A DNA stretch of 64,000 nt from Variovorax sp. N23. Its GTDB lineage: Bacteria > Pseudomonadota > Gammaproteobacteria > Burkholderiales > Burkholderiaceae_C. This document shows positions 7,878-16,631 of the stretch, piece after piece; the first letter of the stretch is position 1; each line of letters begins with the position of its first letter. The stretch spans positions 1 through 64,000 of the forward strand of contig NZ_JAOOPY010000001.1 of NCBI RefSeq assembly GCF_025486315.1, given 5' to 3'. The notes under the pieces are model-generated. The model was not told where the DNA came from and ran no database searches. It saw nothing but the letters and a program-made list of their open reading frames with translations. Both the position numbers and the translations under genes were made by a program.

Positions 7878-8858
7878 TCAGAAGGGTGGCGAGCCCAGCG
7901 CCGAGGCGGCGTTCTCGATCGGCACGGCGAAGCCGATGCCGATGAAGGTGCGCTGCTGCGTGGGGTTGAGGATGGCGGTCACGATGCCGAGCACCTCGCC
8001 GTTCATGTTGATCAGCGGGCCGCCCGAATTGCCGGGGTTGGCCGCCGCATCGAACTGGATCAGGTTGCCCAGTTCCTGCTTGCCTTCCGGCGAACGGAAC
8101 GAGCGCTTGAGGCCGGACACGACGCCCGCCGACACCGACGGGCCGATGCCGAAGGGAAAGCCGACCGCAGCGACCTGGTCGCCCGACTGCAGGTCGGCGG
8201 TCGACGTCATGGTCGCGGCGATCAGGTCGTCCGGAATCTTCTGCGCCTGCAGCACGGCGAGGTCGTTCTCGGGCTGCACGCCGGTGATGGTGGCCACCGC
8301 TTCCAGTCCGTCGGAGAAGGTGACCCTGATGGTCTCGGCGCCCGCCACCACATGCAGGTTGGTGAGGATCACGCCCTTGTCGACGATGACCACGCCCGTG
8401 CCCACGCCACGCTCGACCTCGGCGCCGGGCGGTGGGGCGGCCTCCGGCGGCTTGCCGCGGGCCATGTTGCGGCCGCGCTTCTCTGTCCTGGCCGCCGGTG
8501 TGGCGCGCTCGGTGCCATAGCCGACCACGCGCACCACGGAGGGACGCACGATGGCGGCGGCCCGTGTGGCCTGCGAAGGAAGGACGTTGGTCTGCAGCGT
8601 GCGCAGCACCGCCGCGTCGATGTCTTTCTGCGTGAGCGCATGACCGGCCTGCCGAGGCCACATCACTGCGCCGCCGGCGGTCAGGGCGAGCACGAGAACC
8701 AGCAGGCCCGCGAAAGACTTGCGCCCGGGCTGCCATCGCGCCGCTGCGGGAGCCTGCGCGTCTGGCGGCGCACCCGTGGCCGGCGCATCACCTTCGCGGG
8801 GCTCGTCGGCGTCTTTCGACGCTTGCGGCGAGCGGCTGTAGAGACCAGTCCTGCGCAT
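7878..8858 (-). CDS. Membrane-anchored trypsin-like (HtrA/S1C) serine protease without PDZ domain
   Basis: I take the ATG at 8858 because GGAGG at 8864-8868 (complement) sits five bases upstream; the in-frame GTG at 8864 overlaps that site. The 326-residue product has a Pro/Ala-rich cytoplasmic start, one membrane helix (about 49-66) and a chymotrypsin-fold domain with the full triad: His169 (TNLHVV), Asp199 (ENDLAVL) and Ser278 (PGNSGGPL). The chain ends about 45 residues after the serine, so the PDZ domains usual in DegP/DegS are absent. It probably cleaves periplasmic substrates. It is head-to-head with tatD and upstream of the MoxR operon. Confidence 0.9.
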   Translation of the reverse strand: MRRTGLYSRSPQASKDADEPREGDAPATGAPPDAQAPAAARWQPGRKSFAGLLVLVLALTAGGAVMWPRQAGHALTQKDIDAAVLRTLQTNVLPSQATRAAAIVRPSVVRVVGYGTERATPAARTEKRGRNMARGKPPEAAPPPGAEVERGVGTGVVIVDKGVILTNLHVVAGAETIRVTFSDGLEAVATITGVQPENDLAVLQAQKIPDDLIAATMTSTADLQSGDQVAAVGFPFGIGPSVSAGVVSGLKRSFRSPEGKQELGNLIQFDAAANPGNSGGPLINMNGEVLGIVTAILNPTQQRTFIGIGFAVPIENAASALGSPPF

Positions 8859-8946
8859 CGGCACCTCCGGGCAAAGCGTGTCGTGTCAAAGAAATCACGG
8901 TAGCACGCTTTGTGCCGCCGTGCATGGCTTCGGGCATCATGGGCCG

Positions 8947-9807
8947 ATGACCGGTTTCATCGATACACACTGTCACCTGGATGCCCCGGAATTCGGCGAT
9001 GAGGGCACTGCTGTACGAGCCCGCGCCGGCGCTGCCGGCGTCGCGCTGTGCGTCATTCCTGCGGTGGCGGTCTTCAACTTCGCGACGGTGCGCACGCTGG
9101 CGCATGCGCAGGGCGATGCCTATGCGCTGGGCATCCATCCCCTGTGCACCGGCGATGCGCAGGAGGCCGACCTGCAGGCGCTCGATGCCGAACTGACGGC
9201 GCACCGTGACGACCCGCGGCTGGTCGCCGTGGGCGAGATCGGGCTGGACTATTTCGTGCCCGAACTCGACGGGCCGAAGCAGGCGCATTTCTTCCACGCG
9301 CAGTTGCAACTCGCCCGCGCGCACGACCTGCCGGTGATCATCCATGTGCGCCGTTCGGTCGACCAGGTGCTCAAGCACTTGCGCCAGGTCGGTGCGGGGC
9401 GTCCATGGCGGGGCATCGCGCACGCCTTCAACGGCAGCGAGCAGCAGGCGAAGGCCTGCATCGACCTCGGGCTCAAGCTGGGCTTCGGCGGCACCCTGAC
9501 CTTCGAGCGCGCCCTGCAGGTGCGTCGACTGGCTGCGTCGCTGCCCCTCGATGCGATCGTCATGGAAACCGATGCGCCGGACATCCAGCCGCACTGGCTC
9601 TACCGCACGCGCGAGGAGCGCGAGGCCGGCGCCGCCCAGGGCCGCAACGAGCCGGCCGAGCTGCCGCGCATCGCGGCCGTGCTGGCGCAACTGCGCGGCA
9701 TCACGACGGAAGAGCTCGCGCAGGCGAGCACGCGCAACGCGCTGGACGCGCTGCCTCGCCTGTCAGTGCTGCTGTCGCGGTCAGGCCGTGGTCAGGCTCG
9801 GGTGTAG
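8947..9807 (+). CDS. TatD-family metal-dependent hydrolase
   Basis: The 286-residue product starts MTGFIDTHCHLD, giving the HxH metal site at residues 8 and 10. Further TatD hallmarks are GEIGLDYF, IIHVRR, HAFNGS and METDAPD. Family members are Mg-dependent 3'-5' DNases or related hydrolases of the amidohydrolase fold. The ATG at 8947 is chosen because the domain begins there; the in-frame codons upstream encode unrelated sequence. It is transcribed away from the protease gene, with about 90 bases of shared upstream region. TatD, YcfH and YjjV members cannot be told apart here. Confidence 0.9.
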   Translation: MTGFIDTHCHLDAPEFGDEGTAVRARAGAAGVALCVIPAVAVFNFATVRTLAHAQGDAYALGIHPLCTGDAQEADLQALDAELTAHRDDPRLVAVGEIGLDYFVPELDGPKQAHFFHAQLQLARAHDLPVIIHVRRSVDQVLKHLRQVGAGRPWRGIAHAFNGSEQQAKACIDLGLKLGFGGTLTFERALQVRRLAASLPLDAIVMETDAPDIQPHWLYRTREEREAGAAQGRNEPAELPRIAAVLAQLRGITTEELAQASTRNALDALPRLSVLLSRSGRGQARV

Positions 9808-9930
9808 GCCGACATCCCGTCGTCGAAAAAACCGACACGACTGCGTTCTTGCTGTCATCCGCGCTGTCGCGTCGCCCGTTGTCCGGTCAGTGCGGCATGA
9901 CCGTGACTACAACGCAACAAGGAGCTTTCC

Positions 9931-10281
9931 ATGACCCCGTCCCTCTTCCGTTCCATCCCTGCCGTGCTGGCGCTGGGCCTCGCTTCCATTGGCTTCTCCG
10001 CCGCCGCGCAAACGCCGGCACCGGCACCGGCCGTGGCCCCCGCGACCGCACCGGCGCCCACCGTGACCGAGAAGGTCAAGGAAGGCAGCAAGAAGGCGTA
10101 CAAGGCCACCAAGCGCACCGCCAAGAAGGCAGGGCACGCCACGGCCAAGGGTGCCAAGAAGACCGGCCACGCGGTCGCGAACGTCGGCCACAAGACCGCC
10201 GACGGCATGCGCAGCGCCGGCCACAAGATCGGTGAGAAGATCCCCGGCACTGCCGAGAATGAAGCCGCCAAGAAGCCCTGA
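9931..10281 (+). CDS. Secreted Lys/Ala-rich repeat protein (116 aa)
   Basis: The protein has a signal peptide (MTPSLFRSIPAVLALGLASI..AAAQ), an Ala-Pro linker (about 27-48) and a strongly basic repeat region where units such as KRTAKKAGHATAKGAKKTGH and GHKTADGMRSAGHKIGEK recur. The repeats resemble histone-H1-like low-complexity sequence, but the signal peptide points to the periplasm or cell surface. The gene has an AAGGAG ribosome-binding site before the ATG and is followed 40 bases later by a strong terminator, so it is its own transcription unit. Function unknown; a role in binding DNA or other polyanions outside the cytoplasm would be speculation. Confidence 0.8.
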   Translation: MTPSLFRSIPAVLALGLASIGFSAAAQTPAPAPAVAPATAPAPTVTEKVKEGSKKAYKATKRTAKKAGHATAKGAKKTGHAVANVGHKTADGMRSAGHKIGEKIPGTAENEAAKKP

Positions 10282-10318
10282 TCCCGCGACCGGTCTCGAC
10301 CGGCCCGCACCCTCGAAG

Positions 10319-10341
10319 AACCCGCCGCGGCGGGTTTTTTC
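10319..10341 (+). terminator. Rho-independent terminator after the Lys-rich protein gene
   Basis: A CCCGCC/GGCGGG hairpin with a short GC loop (10321-10335) is followed directly by six T. It ends only a few bases before the GTG that I take as start of the DNA glycosylase gene. Confidence 0.8.
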
Positions 10342-10345
10342 TCGT

Positions 10346-10876
10346 GTGCCGTCCGATGCGCCGCCGCTCCAGGGGCTGGCGCCCGTCGTCTCGCCGGGCA
10401 CGGTGGTGCTGGTCCTGGGCAGCTTTCCCAGCGCGCGGTCGCTGGCGCAGGGGCGCTACTATGCCCATCCGCAGAACCACTTCTGGAAGATCTTGCAAGC
10501 TCTCTGGCCCTCCCACCCCCTGCCTCCGGGCACCGCATCCACCGAACGCGCCGACTGGCTGCTGCAGCATGGCCTCGGCCTGTGGGACGTGTACGGCCGC
10601 TGCGCGCGCGAGGGCAGCCTCGATGCGTCGATCCGCGACGCGGTGCTCAATGATTTCGCCGGCCTCGACGTGCCCCGACTCGCCGCCATCGCGCACAACG
10701 GCGCCGAGAGTTTTCGCCATGCGCCGAAGGTGATCGACGCGCTGCGCGAGAGCGGCCACGGCGTGCTGCCGGCGTACAAGCTGCCGTCGACCAGCCCGGC
10801 GCACGCGGCAATGTCCTTCGATCACAAGTGCGAGGCGTGGCACACCGTGTTCGCACGGCACGGGCTGGTCGCGTGA
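10346..10876 (+). CDS. DNA-deoxyinosine (hypoxanthine) glycosylase, uracil-DNA-glycosylase superfamily
   Basis: The domain contains GSFPSARS, YYAHPQNHFW and LPSTSPAHA, features of the hypoxanthine-DNA glycosylase branch of the UDG superfamily, which removes deaminated bases. The first usable start after the upstream terminator is a GTG at 10346, giving 176 residues; there is no clear ribosome-binding site, so the start is uncertain. The stop at 10874-10876 overlaps the next start (TGATG), so it is translationally coupled to the spermidine-synthase-like gene. Confidence 0.85.
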   Translation: MPSDAPPLQGLAPVVSPGTVVLVLGSFPSARSLAQGRYYAHPQNHFWKILQALWPSHPLPPGTASTERADWLLQHGLGLWDVYGRCAREGSLDASIRDAVLNDFAGLDVPRLAAIAHNGAESFRHAPKVIDALRESGHGVLPAYKLPSTSPAHAAMSFDHKCEAWHTVFARHGLVA

Positions 10877-11628
10877 TGGCAGCGCGCACGCCGGCCCTGC
10901 CCGAGGTCAACTTCTCCGATTGGGGCGACGTCCGCTACCTGCATCTGGGCACCGAGTGGATACAGGGCTCGATGAAGCTCGATGCGCCCTTCGAGATCGA
11001 GCTGGAGTATGTGCAGCGCATGATGGCCTGGCTGCTCTTCGTCGAGCCGTCGAGCGTCATGAACCGCCACGCGATGCAGCTGGGCCTGGGCGCGGCCACG
11101 CTCACCAAGTTCTGCCGCAAGCAGCTGCGCATGCGCACCACGGCGGTCGAGCTCAACCCGCAGGTCGTCGCGGCCTGCCGCGGCTGGTTCAAGCTGCCGG
11201 CCGACGACGCCAAGCTGCAGGTCGTGCTGGCCGATGCCGGCACCGAGATCCGCAAGCCGCAGTGGCAGGGCACGGTCGATGCGTTGCAGGTCGACCTGTA
11301 TGACCACGAGGCGGCCGCCCCCGTGCTCGACAGCGAAGCTTTCTACGCCGACTGCCGCGGGCTGCTGACCGAAGACGGCTGCATGACCGTCAACCTCTTC
11401 GGCCGCTCGTCGAGCTACGAACGCAGCCTCGAGAAGATCGCCGCCGCCTTCGGCACCGAGGCCGTCTGGGCCTTCAAGCCAACGCGCGAGGGCAACACCG
11501 TCGTGCTGGCGCAGCGCACCCCGACCCGGCCCAAGCGCGACGCACTTGCCGAGCGGGCGCAGACCATCCAGACTCGATGGGGTCTGCCCGCCCCCAAATG
11601 GCTGCGCGTCTTCAAACCCATGTCATGA
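10876..11628 (+). CDS. Spermidine-synthase-like (Rossmann methyltransferase-fold) protein
   Basis: The 250-residue product shows the glycine-rich nucleotide-binding motif (QLGLGAATLTKF, about residues 75-86), the acidic end of the next strand (AVELNP) and a DALQVDLYD segment typical of the polyamine aminopropyltransferase fold. It lacks the full N-terminal beta domain of true SpeE, so a spermidine-forming role is not certain; a small-molecule methyltransferase is an alternative. The ATG at 10876 overlaps the stop of the glycosylase, and its own stop overlaps the start of the GspE-type gene. Confidence 0.75.
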   Translation: MAARTPALPEVNFSDWGDVRYLHLGTEWIQGSMKLDAPFEIELEYVQRMMAWLLFVEPSSVMNRHAMQLGLGAATLTKFCRKQLRMRTTAVELNPQVVAACRGWFKLPADDAKLQVVLADAGTEIRKPQWQGTVDALQVDLYDHEAAAPVLDSEAFYADCRGLLTEDGCMTVNLFGRSSSYERSLEKIAAAFGTEAVWAFKPTREGNTVVLAQRTPTRPKRDALAERAQTIQTRWGLPAPKWLRVFKPMS

Positions 11629-13409
11629 GCGTCGTCTCGCCACCTGCCGCCGCTGCCCGCTACGAAGGCCCGCTCGATCTGCGCCTGCTGATCGAGTGGC
11701 TGGCCGCCGACGGCGTCATCTCGCCGCACGAGGCCAAGCGCACCATCGCGCGCTGCGCGCAGGCCGAGAGCCGGCAGGCGCCATTGGTGCGGCTCGCGAA
11801 CGTCGCGATGACGCGCGAGAAGGACGGCAAGCCGCTCGACCTCGAGATGCTGGCGGAATGGCTGGCCGGCCGCGCCGCGCTGCAGTACCTGCGCATCGAC
11901 CCGCTCAAGGTCGACGTGGGCAAGGTGGCCGACACCATGAGCGCGGCCTACGCCGAGCGCCACAAGGTGCTGCCGGTGCAGGTCACGCCCAGCGAAGTGG
12001 TGGTGGCCACGGCCGAGCCCTTCCTCACCGACTGGATCTCCGAGGTCGAGCGCCAGTCGCGCCGCGCGGTGCGGCGCGTGGTGGCCAATCCGGCCGACAT
12101 CCAGCGTTACACGGCCGAGTTCTTTGCGCTGGCCAAGTCGGTGCGTGCGGCGCAGAAGGCCGGTGGCAACGCGGGCGGCGCGAGCTTCGAGCAACTGGTC
12201 GAGCTCGGCAAGAGCAACAAGCAGCTCGACGCCAACGACCAGAGCGTCGTGCAGGTGGTCGACTGGCTGTGGCAGTACGCCTTCGACCAGCGCGCCAGCG
12301 ACATTCACCTGGAGCCGCGGCGCGAGCAGGGCGTGGTGCGTTTTCGCATCGACGGCGTGCTGCACCCGGCCTACCAGATGCCCATGGGCGTGATGAACGC
12401 GATGGTCGCGCGCATCAAGCTGCTCGGCCGCATGGACGTGGTGGAAAAGCGCCGCCCGCTCGACGGCCGCATCAAGACCCGCAACATGCGCGGCGACGAG
12501 GTCGAGATGCGTCTGTCGACGCTGCCCACGGCCTTCGGCGAGAAGATGGTGATGCGGATCTTCGACCCCGACACCGCGGTGAAGGACCTCGACGCGCTGG
12601 GCTTCGCCCAGCACGACGCCAAGCGCTGGGAACAGCTCGTCACGCGGCCGCACGGCATCATCCTGGTGACCGGGCCGACCGGCTCGGGCAAGACCACCAC
12701 GCTGTATTCCACGCTCAAGCGGGTGGCGACCGAAGAGGTCAACGTCAGCACCATCGAGGACCCGATCGAGATGATCGAGCCGTCCTTCAACCAGACGCAG
12801 GTGCAGCCGCAGCTCGACTTCGGCTTCACCGAGGGCCTGCGCGCGCTGATGCGGCAGGACCCGGACATCATCATGGTCGGCGAAATCCGCGACCTCGCCA
12901 CCGCCGACATGGCGGTGCAGGCGGCGCTCACCGGCCACCTGGTGTTCAGCACGTTGCACACCAACGACGCCCCCAGCGCCATCACCCGGCTGATGGAACT
13001 GGGCGTGCCGTCGTACCTGATCAACGCCGTGATGCTCGGTGTGCTGGCGCAGCGTCTGGTGCGCACGCTGTGCCCGCTGTGCAAGCAGCCCGACGAGTCG
13101 GTCACGCGCGAGAAGCTCGCCGAGTTCGTCGCACCCTGGCAGATCACCGGCTCGGTGCGCGCCTACCGGCCGGTGGGTTGCGTCGACTGCCGCATGACCG
13201 GCTACATGGGCCGCATGGGCCTGTACGAACTGCTGAGCATCAGCGAGGCGTTCAAGGCGCTCGTGAACAAGGAGCCGGTGCTCTCCGCCCTGCGCCGCCA
13301 GGCCGTGACCGACGGCATGCGCCCGCTGCGGCTGGCCGGCGCGCTGCGCGTGGCCGAGGGCGTGACGACCATCGAGGAAGTGCTGAGCGCCACGCCACCG
13401 CTGGAGTGA
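11625..13409 (+). CDS. GspE/PilB-type secretion or pilus-assembly ATPase
   Basis: The product has 594 residues. It has an N-terminal MshEN-like region, Walker A GPTGSGKTT (about 348-357), an Asp box (IEDPIEM), Walker B (IIMVGEIRD), a His box (GHLVFSTLHTNDA) and a tetracysteine zinc motif (CPLC..CVDC). These ATPases power type II secretion or type IV pilus extension. The ATG at 11625 overlaps the upstream stop (ATGA). No other gsp or pil gene is adjacent, so its partners must lie elsewhere; a general GspE-like role is safer than naming PilB. Confidence 0.9.
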   Translation: MSVVSPPAAAARYEGPLDLRLLIEWLAADGVISPHEAKRTIARCAQAESRQAPLVRLANVAMTREKDGKPLDLEMLAEWLAGRAALQYLRIDPLKVDVGKVADTMSAAYAERHKVLPVQVTPSEVVVATAEPFLTDWISEVERQSRRAVRRVVANPADIQRYTAEFFALAKSVRAAQKAGGNAGGASFEQLVELGKSNKQLDANDQSVVQVVDWLWQYAFDQRASDIHLEPRREQGVVRFRIDGVLHPAYQMPMGVMNAMVARIKLLGRMDVVEKRRPLDGRIKTRNMRGDEVEMRLSTLPTAFGEKMVMRIFDPDTAVKDLDALGFAQHDAKRWEQLVTRPHGIILVTGPTGSGKTTTLYSTLKRVATEEVNVSTIEDPIEMIEPSFNQTQVQPQLDFGFTEGLRALMRQDPDIIMVGEIRDLATADMAVQAALTGHLVFSTLHTNDAPSAITRLMELGVPSYLINAVMLGVLAQRLVRTLCPLCKQPDESVTREKLAEFVAPWQITGSVRAYRPVGCVDCRMTGYMGRMGLYELLSISEAFKALVNKEPVLSALRRQAVTDGMRPLRLAGALRVAEGVTTIEEVLSATPPLE

Positions 13410-13421
13410 GCGGCCTTCGGG

Positions 13422-13443
13422 CTAACCCTAGCTCCCCGGTTAG
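13422..13443. repeat. Inverted repeat CTAACC...GGTTAG downstream of the GspE-type gene
   Basis: A six-base inverted repeat with a ten-base, C-rich loop lies 12 bases after the stop. It has no T run, so it is either a weak terminator or a control element ahead of tctB. Confidence 0.4.
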
Positions 13444-13503
13444 TGGAATCCACATCGACCCTGACGGGATGCTGACCACACAATCTGCGATTCGAATTTT
13501 TTC

Positions 13504-13509
13504 GAGGAG
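13504..13509 (+). promoter_or_regulatory. Ribosome-binding site that fixes the GTG start of tctB
   Basis: GAGGAG lies seven bases before the GTG at 13517. In-frame codons further upstream (ATG at 13469, TTG at 13511) have no such spacing. Confidence 0.7.
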
Positions 13510-13516
13510 ATTGTTC

Positions 13517-14005
13517 GTGAAAATCAAAAGTCAGAAGGACTTTTTTGCCGGGCTGATGTTCGCCATCGTCGGCATCGCCTTCGCATGGGGGGCGACGACC
13601 TACAACGTGGGCTCCGGGGCGCGCATGGGGCCGGGCTACTTCCCGATGATGCTGGGCATCGTGCTGGCCGTGCTTGGCCTCGTCGTGATCTTCAGCGCCC
13701 TCGCCATCGAGACGGTCGACGGCGACCCGATCGGCAAGATCGCTTGGAAGCCGCTGGGCTTCATCATCGGCGCCAACCTGATCTTCGGCGTGCTGCTCGG
13801 CGGCGTCGTGTCCTGGGGCCTGCCGGCCATGGGCCTGATCGCCGCGATCTACGCGCTGGTGCTGATCGCCGGCCTGGCCGGCGAGCAGTACAGCTTCAAG
13901 GCCAGCCTCATCCTCGCCACCATCCTTGCGGTCGGCAGCTACCTCGCTTTCGTGGTGGCGCTGAAGCTGCAGTTCCAGGTGTGGCCCACCTTCATTTCGG
14001 GCTGA
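13517..14005 (+). CDS. tctB: Tripartite tricarboxylate transporter, small membrane subunit TctB
   Basis: This 162-residue protein has four predicted membrane segments and the TctB pattern (KDFFAGLMFAIVGIAFAWGA, GPGYFPMMLG). TctB forms the membrane complex with TctA and receives substrate from a periplasmic Bug/TctC protein; the substrate is normally a carboxylic acid but cannot be read from sequence. tctA follows after 11 bases. No Bug gene directly adjoins the pair; the nearest is at 16632. Confidence 0.9.
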   Translation: MKIKSQKDFFAGLMFAIVGIAFAWGATTYNVGSGARMGPGYFPMMLGIVLAVLGLVVIFSALAIETVDGDPIGKIAWKPLGFIIGANLIFGVLLGGVVSWGLPAMGLIAAIYALVLIAGLAGEQYSFKASLILATILAVGSYLAFVVALKLQFQVWPTFISG

Positions 14006-14016
14006 GGACTCACGCC

Positions 14017-15528
14017 ATGGATCTGATCAACAACCTCTCCATCGGTTTCACCGCGGCCTTCACGCTGCAGAACCTGATCTACGCCTTCGTCGGCTGCCTG
14101 CTGGGCACGCTGATCGGCGTGCTCCCCGGCATCGGCCCGGTCGCGACCATCGCGATGCTGCTGCCCGCCACCTACGCGTTGCCGCCGGTGGCCGCGCTCA
14201 TCATGCTGGCCGGCATCTACTACGGCTCGCAGTACGGTGGCTCGACCACCGCCATCCTGGTGAACCTGCCGGGCGAATCGTCCTCCGTCGTGACCGTTAT
14301 CGACGGGCACCAGATGGCCAAGCAGGGGAGAGCGGGCCCCGCACTCGCTGCCGCCGGCCTGGGCTCGTTCTTCGCCGGCTGCGTGGGCACGCTGATCCTG
14401 GCCGCCTTCGCGCCGCCGTTGACCGAGCTGGCCTTCAAGTTCGGCCCGGCCGAGTACTTCTCGCTGATGATCCTGGGCCTGATCGGCGCGGTGGTGCTGG
14501 CCTCGGGGTCGCTGCTCAAGGCCATCGCGATGATCGTGCTGGGCCTGCTGATCGGTCTGGTCGGCACCGACGTGAACTCGGGGGTGGCGCGCTTCAGCTT
14601 CGACATCCCGGAACTCACCGACGGCATCGGCTTCATCGTGATCGCCATGGGTGTTTTCGGTTACGGTGAAATCATCGCCAACCTGTCGCGCCCGGAAGAA
14701 GAGCGCCAGATCTTCACCGCCAAGGTGCACGGCCTGTGGCCGACGAAGGAAGATTTCAAGCACATGCTGCCGGCGGTGCTGCGCGGGACGGCGCTGGGCT
14801 CGGCCCTGGGCATCCTGCCCGGCGGCGGGGCGCTGCTGTCGGCCTTCGCGGCCTACACGCTCGAGAAGAAGATGAAGCTCAAGCCCGGTGAAATCCCGTT
14901 CGGCAAGGGCAACATCCGTGGTGTGGCCGGCCCCGAAGCTGCCAACAACGCCGGCGCGCAAACGTCCTTCATCCCGCTGCTGACGCTGGGCATTCCCCCG
15001 AACCCGGTGATGGCGCTGATGGTGGGTGCGATGACCATCCACAACATCCAGCCGGGCCCGCAGGTGATGACCAGCAACCCGGAACTGTTCTGGGGCCTGA
15101 TCGCCTCGATGTGGATCGGCAACCTGATGCTGATCGTGCTGAACCTGCCGCTCATCGGCATCTGGATCAAGCTGCTGTCGATCCCGTACCGCTGGCTGTT
15201 CCCGGCCATCGTGCTGTTCTGCGCGATCGGCGTGTACTCGACCAACAACAACGTGTTCGACATCTGGATGGTCGCGATCTTCGGCGTGGTGGGCTACACC
15301 TTCATCAAGCTGGGTTGCGAACCCGCGCCGCTGCTGCTGGGGCTGATCCTCGGGCCGATGATGGAAGAGAACCTGCGTCGTGCGCTGCTGCTGTCGCGCG
15401 GCGACTGGAGCGTGTTCGTCACGCGTCCGATCTCGGCCGGCCTGCTGGCGGCTGCGGTGCTGCTGCTGGTGATCGTGCTGCTGCCTTCGGTCAAGTCCAA
15501 ACGCGAAGAGGCCTTCGTCGAGGACTGA
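14017..15528 (+). CDS. tctA: Tripartite tricarboxylate transporter, large membrane subunit TctA
   Basis: The product has 503 residues and about 11-12 membrane segments. Family motifs are clear: GVLPGIGPVATIAMLLP, GIYYGSQYGGSTTAIL and NLPGE near the N-terminus, and the repeat-related LGILPGGGALLSAF and LLTLGIPPNPVMALMVGAM in the second half. It is the translocation subunit of a secondary, ion-driven transporter. It is co-transcribed with tctB and ends at a good terminator shared with the converging LysR gene. Confidence 0.93.
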   Translation: MDLINNLSIGFTAAFTLQNLIYAFVGCLLGTLIGVLPGIGPVATIAMLLPATYALPPVAALIMLAGIYYGSQYGGSTTAILVNLPGESSSVVTVIDGHQMAKQGRAGPALAAAGLGSFFAGCVGTLILAAFAPPLTELAFKFGPAEYFSLMILGLIGAVVLASGSLLKAIAMIVLGLLIGLVGTDVNSGVARFSFDIPELTDGIGFIVIAMGVFGYGEIIANLSRPEEERQIFTAKVHGLWPTKEDFKHMLPAVLRGTALGSALGILPGGGALLSAFAAYTLEKKMKLKPGEIPFGKGNIRGVAGPEAANNAGAQTSFIPLLTLGIPPNPVMALMVGAMTIHNIQPGPQVMTSNPELFWGLIASMWIGNLMLIVLNLPLIGIWIKLLSIPYRWLFPAIVLFCAIGVYSTNNNVFDIWMVAIFGVVGYTFIKLGCEPAPLLLGLILGPMMEENLRRALLLSRGDWSVFVTRPISAGLLAAAVLLLVIVLLPSVKSKREEAFVED

Positions 15529-15560
15529 GTAGCGCCTCGCGCCTCGCGCGCCGCGACCAA

Positions 15561-15595
15561 GCCCCGTGTGCCTCGGCCCACGGGGCTTTTGTTTT
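15561..15595 (+). terminator. Rho-independent terminator after tctA
   Basis: GCCCCGTG (15561-15568) pairs with CACGGGGC (15579-15586) across a ten-base loop, followed by TTTTGTTTTT. The gene ahead on the other strand is a LysR regulator, so it may act in both directions. Confidence 0.85.
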
Positions 15596-15624
15596 TCGGC
15601 CGGCGCAGGCGAGCGAGCCGCTGC

Positions 15625-16539
15625 TCAGATCTTCATGTGCTGGCGTGCCATTGCGAGGAAGGCCATCGCCGCGGGACTCAGCGGGTGCTTGGCCAGCCGG
15701 ATCGCCACCACCGGAAATTCCAGCACGGGGCGCACGATCCGCACCGCGCGCAGCCGGGCCGGCATCAGTACGTCGACATACTGCGGCAGCAACGCGACGC
15801 CGGCACCGGCCTGCACCAGTCCGAAGGCGGTCGAGAGCATCGACACGTGGTGCGCGACCACCGGGTAGACGTTGGCCGTGCTGGCGAGCTGACGGCTGAT
15901 GGCGCGCCATACGTTGGCGTCGGGATTGACATGGATGAAGGGAAGCCCGTCGAGCGCGCGCCCCTCGACCTCGGCATGCCGGGCGAGCGGATGGTCGTCG
16001 CGGATGAACAGCGCCATCGCTGCGCGCAAGAGGGGCTCGGTCGCGAGTCCGGAATGCTTCTGTCCGATGTCGGAGCCGAAGCCGAGGTCGGCCTCGCGCG
16101 ACAGGACGCGCGACATCATCTGCTCGGCCGTGCTGTCGAGCAGCGTGGCAGTGAGCTGCGGATGGGCCTGCGAAAAGCGCCCGAGCACCGGCGGCATCAG
16201 CGTACCGGCCGTCAGGTGCCCCACGGCCAGCACCACACGCCCTTCACTGAGCTGCGACTGCGAGCGGCACACCCCGACCGACTCGTCGATCAGCCGCAGC
16301 GCGCGCAGGCTGGTGTCGGCCATCATCTGACCGGCATCGGTCAGCCGGATGCGTCGACCGCGTACCACCAGCGCCTGCCCGAGCTCTTCTTCCATGCGCC
16401 GCACCAGATGGCTGATGGCCGGTTGCGTCAGTTGCAGCGCCTCGGCCGCGAGCGTGAAGCTGCCGGTTTCCGCGATGGCTGCGAGCGCGCGCAGCTGCTG
16501 CAGCGAAACGGCCTCGAGGCCTTGCTTTGCCATAAACAA
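15625..16539 (-). CDS. LysR-family transcriptional regulator
   Basis: The 304-residue product has an N-terminal winged HTH (LQQLRALAAIAETGSF..LTQPAISHLVRRMEEELG) and a periplasmic-binding-like effector domain. Starts at 16539 (MFM) or 16533 are equally possible. It is divergent from the Bug/GGT/EamA/SDR operon, the usual position of a LysR regulator relative to its target, and convergent with tctBA. The effector is unknown. Confidence 0.9.
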   Translation of the reverse strand: MFMAKQGLEAVSLQQLRALAAIAETGSFTLAAEALQLTQPAISHLVRRMEEELGQALVVRGRRIRLTDAGQMMADTSLRALRLIDESVGVCRSQSQLSEGRVVLAVGHLTAGTLMPPVLGRFSQAHPQLTATLLDSTAEQMMSRVLSREADLGFGSDIGQKHSGLATEPLLRAAMALFIRDDHPLARHAEVEGRALDGLPFIHVNPDANVWRAISRQLASTANVYPVVAHHVSMLSTAFGLVQAGAGVALLPQYVDVLMPARLRAVRIVRPVLEFPVVAIRLAKHPLSPAAMAFLAMARQHMKI

Positions 16540-16631
16540 TGCTCATAGTTGAATAAGCAGGATTATCTGTATGCATGGTCTTGCGGTGCATAGCATTCGG
16601 GGTTTCTTCATCCCGTCCAGAATCCAACACC
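16540..16631. promoter_or_regulatory. Divergent promoter region between LysR gene and Bug operon
   Basis: This AT-richer 92-base gap contains direct and inverted ATGC(T/A)T elements and a GTTGAATAAGCAGGATTAT stretch, suited to LysR binding and two opposed promoters. I cannot fix exact -35/-10 boxes. Confidence 0.4.

Noticed and set aside
6789..8903. 704-codon plus-strand frame opposite moxR and the protease gene
   Set aside because: Low-complexity antisense translation; the minus-strand genes carry complete motifs.
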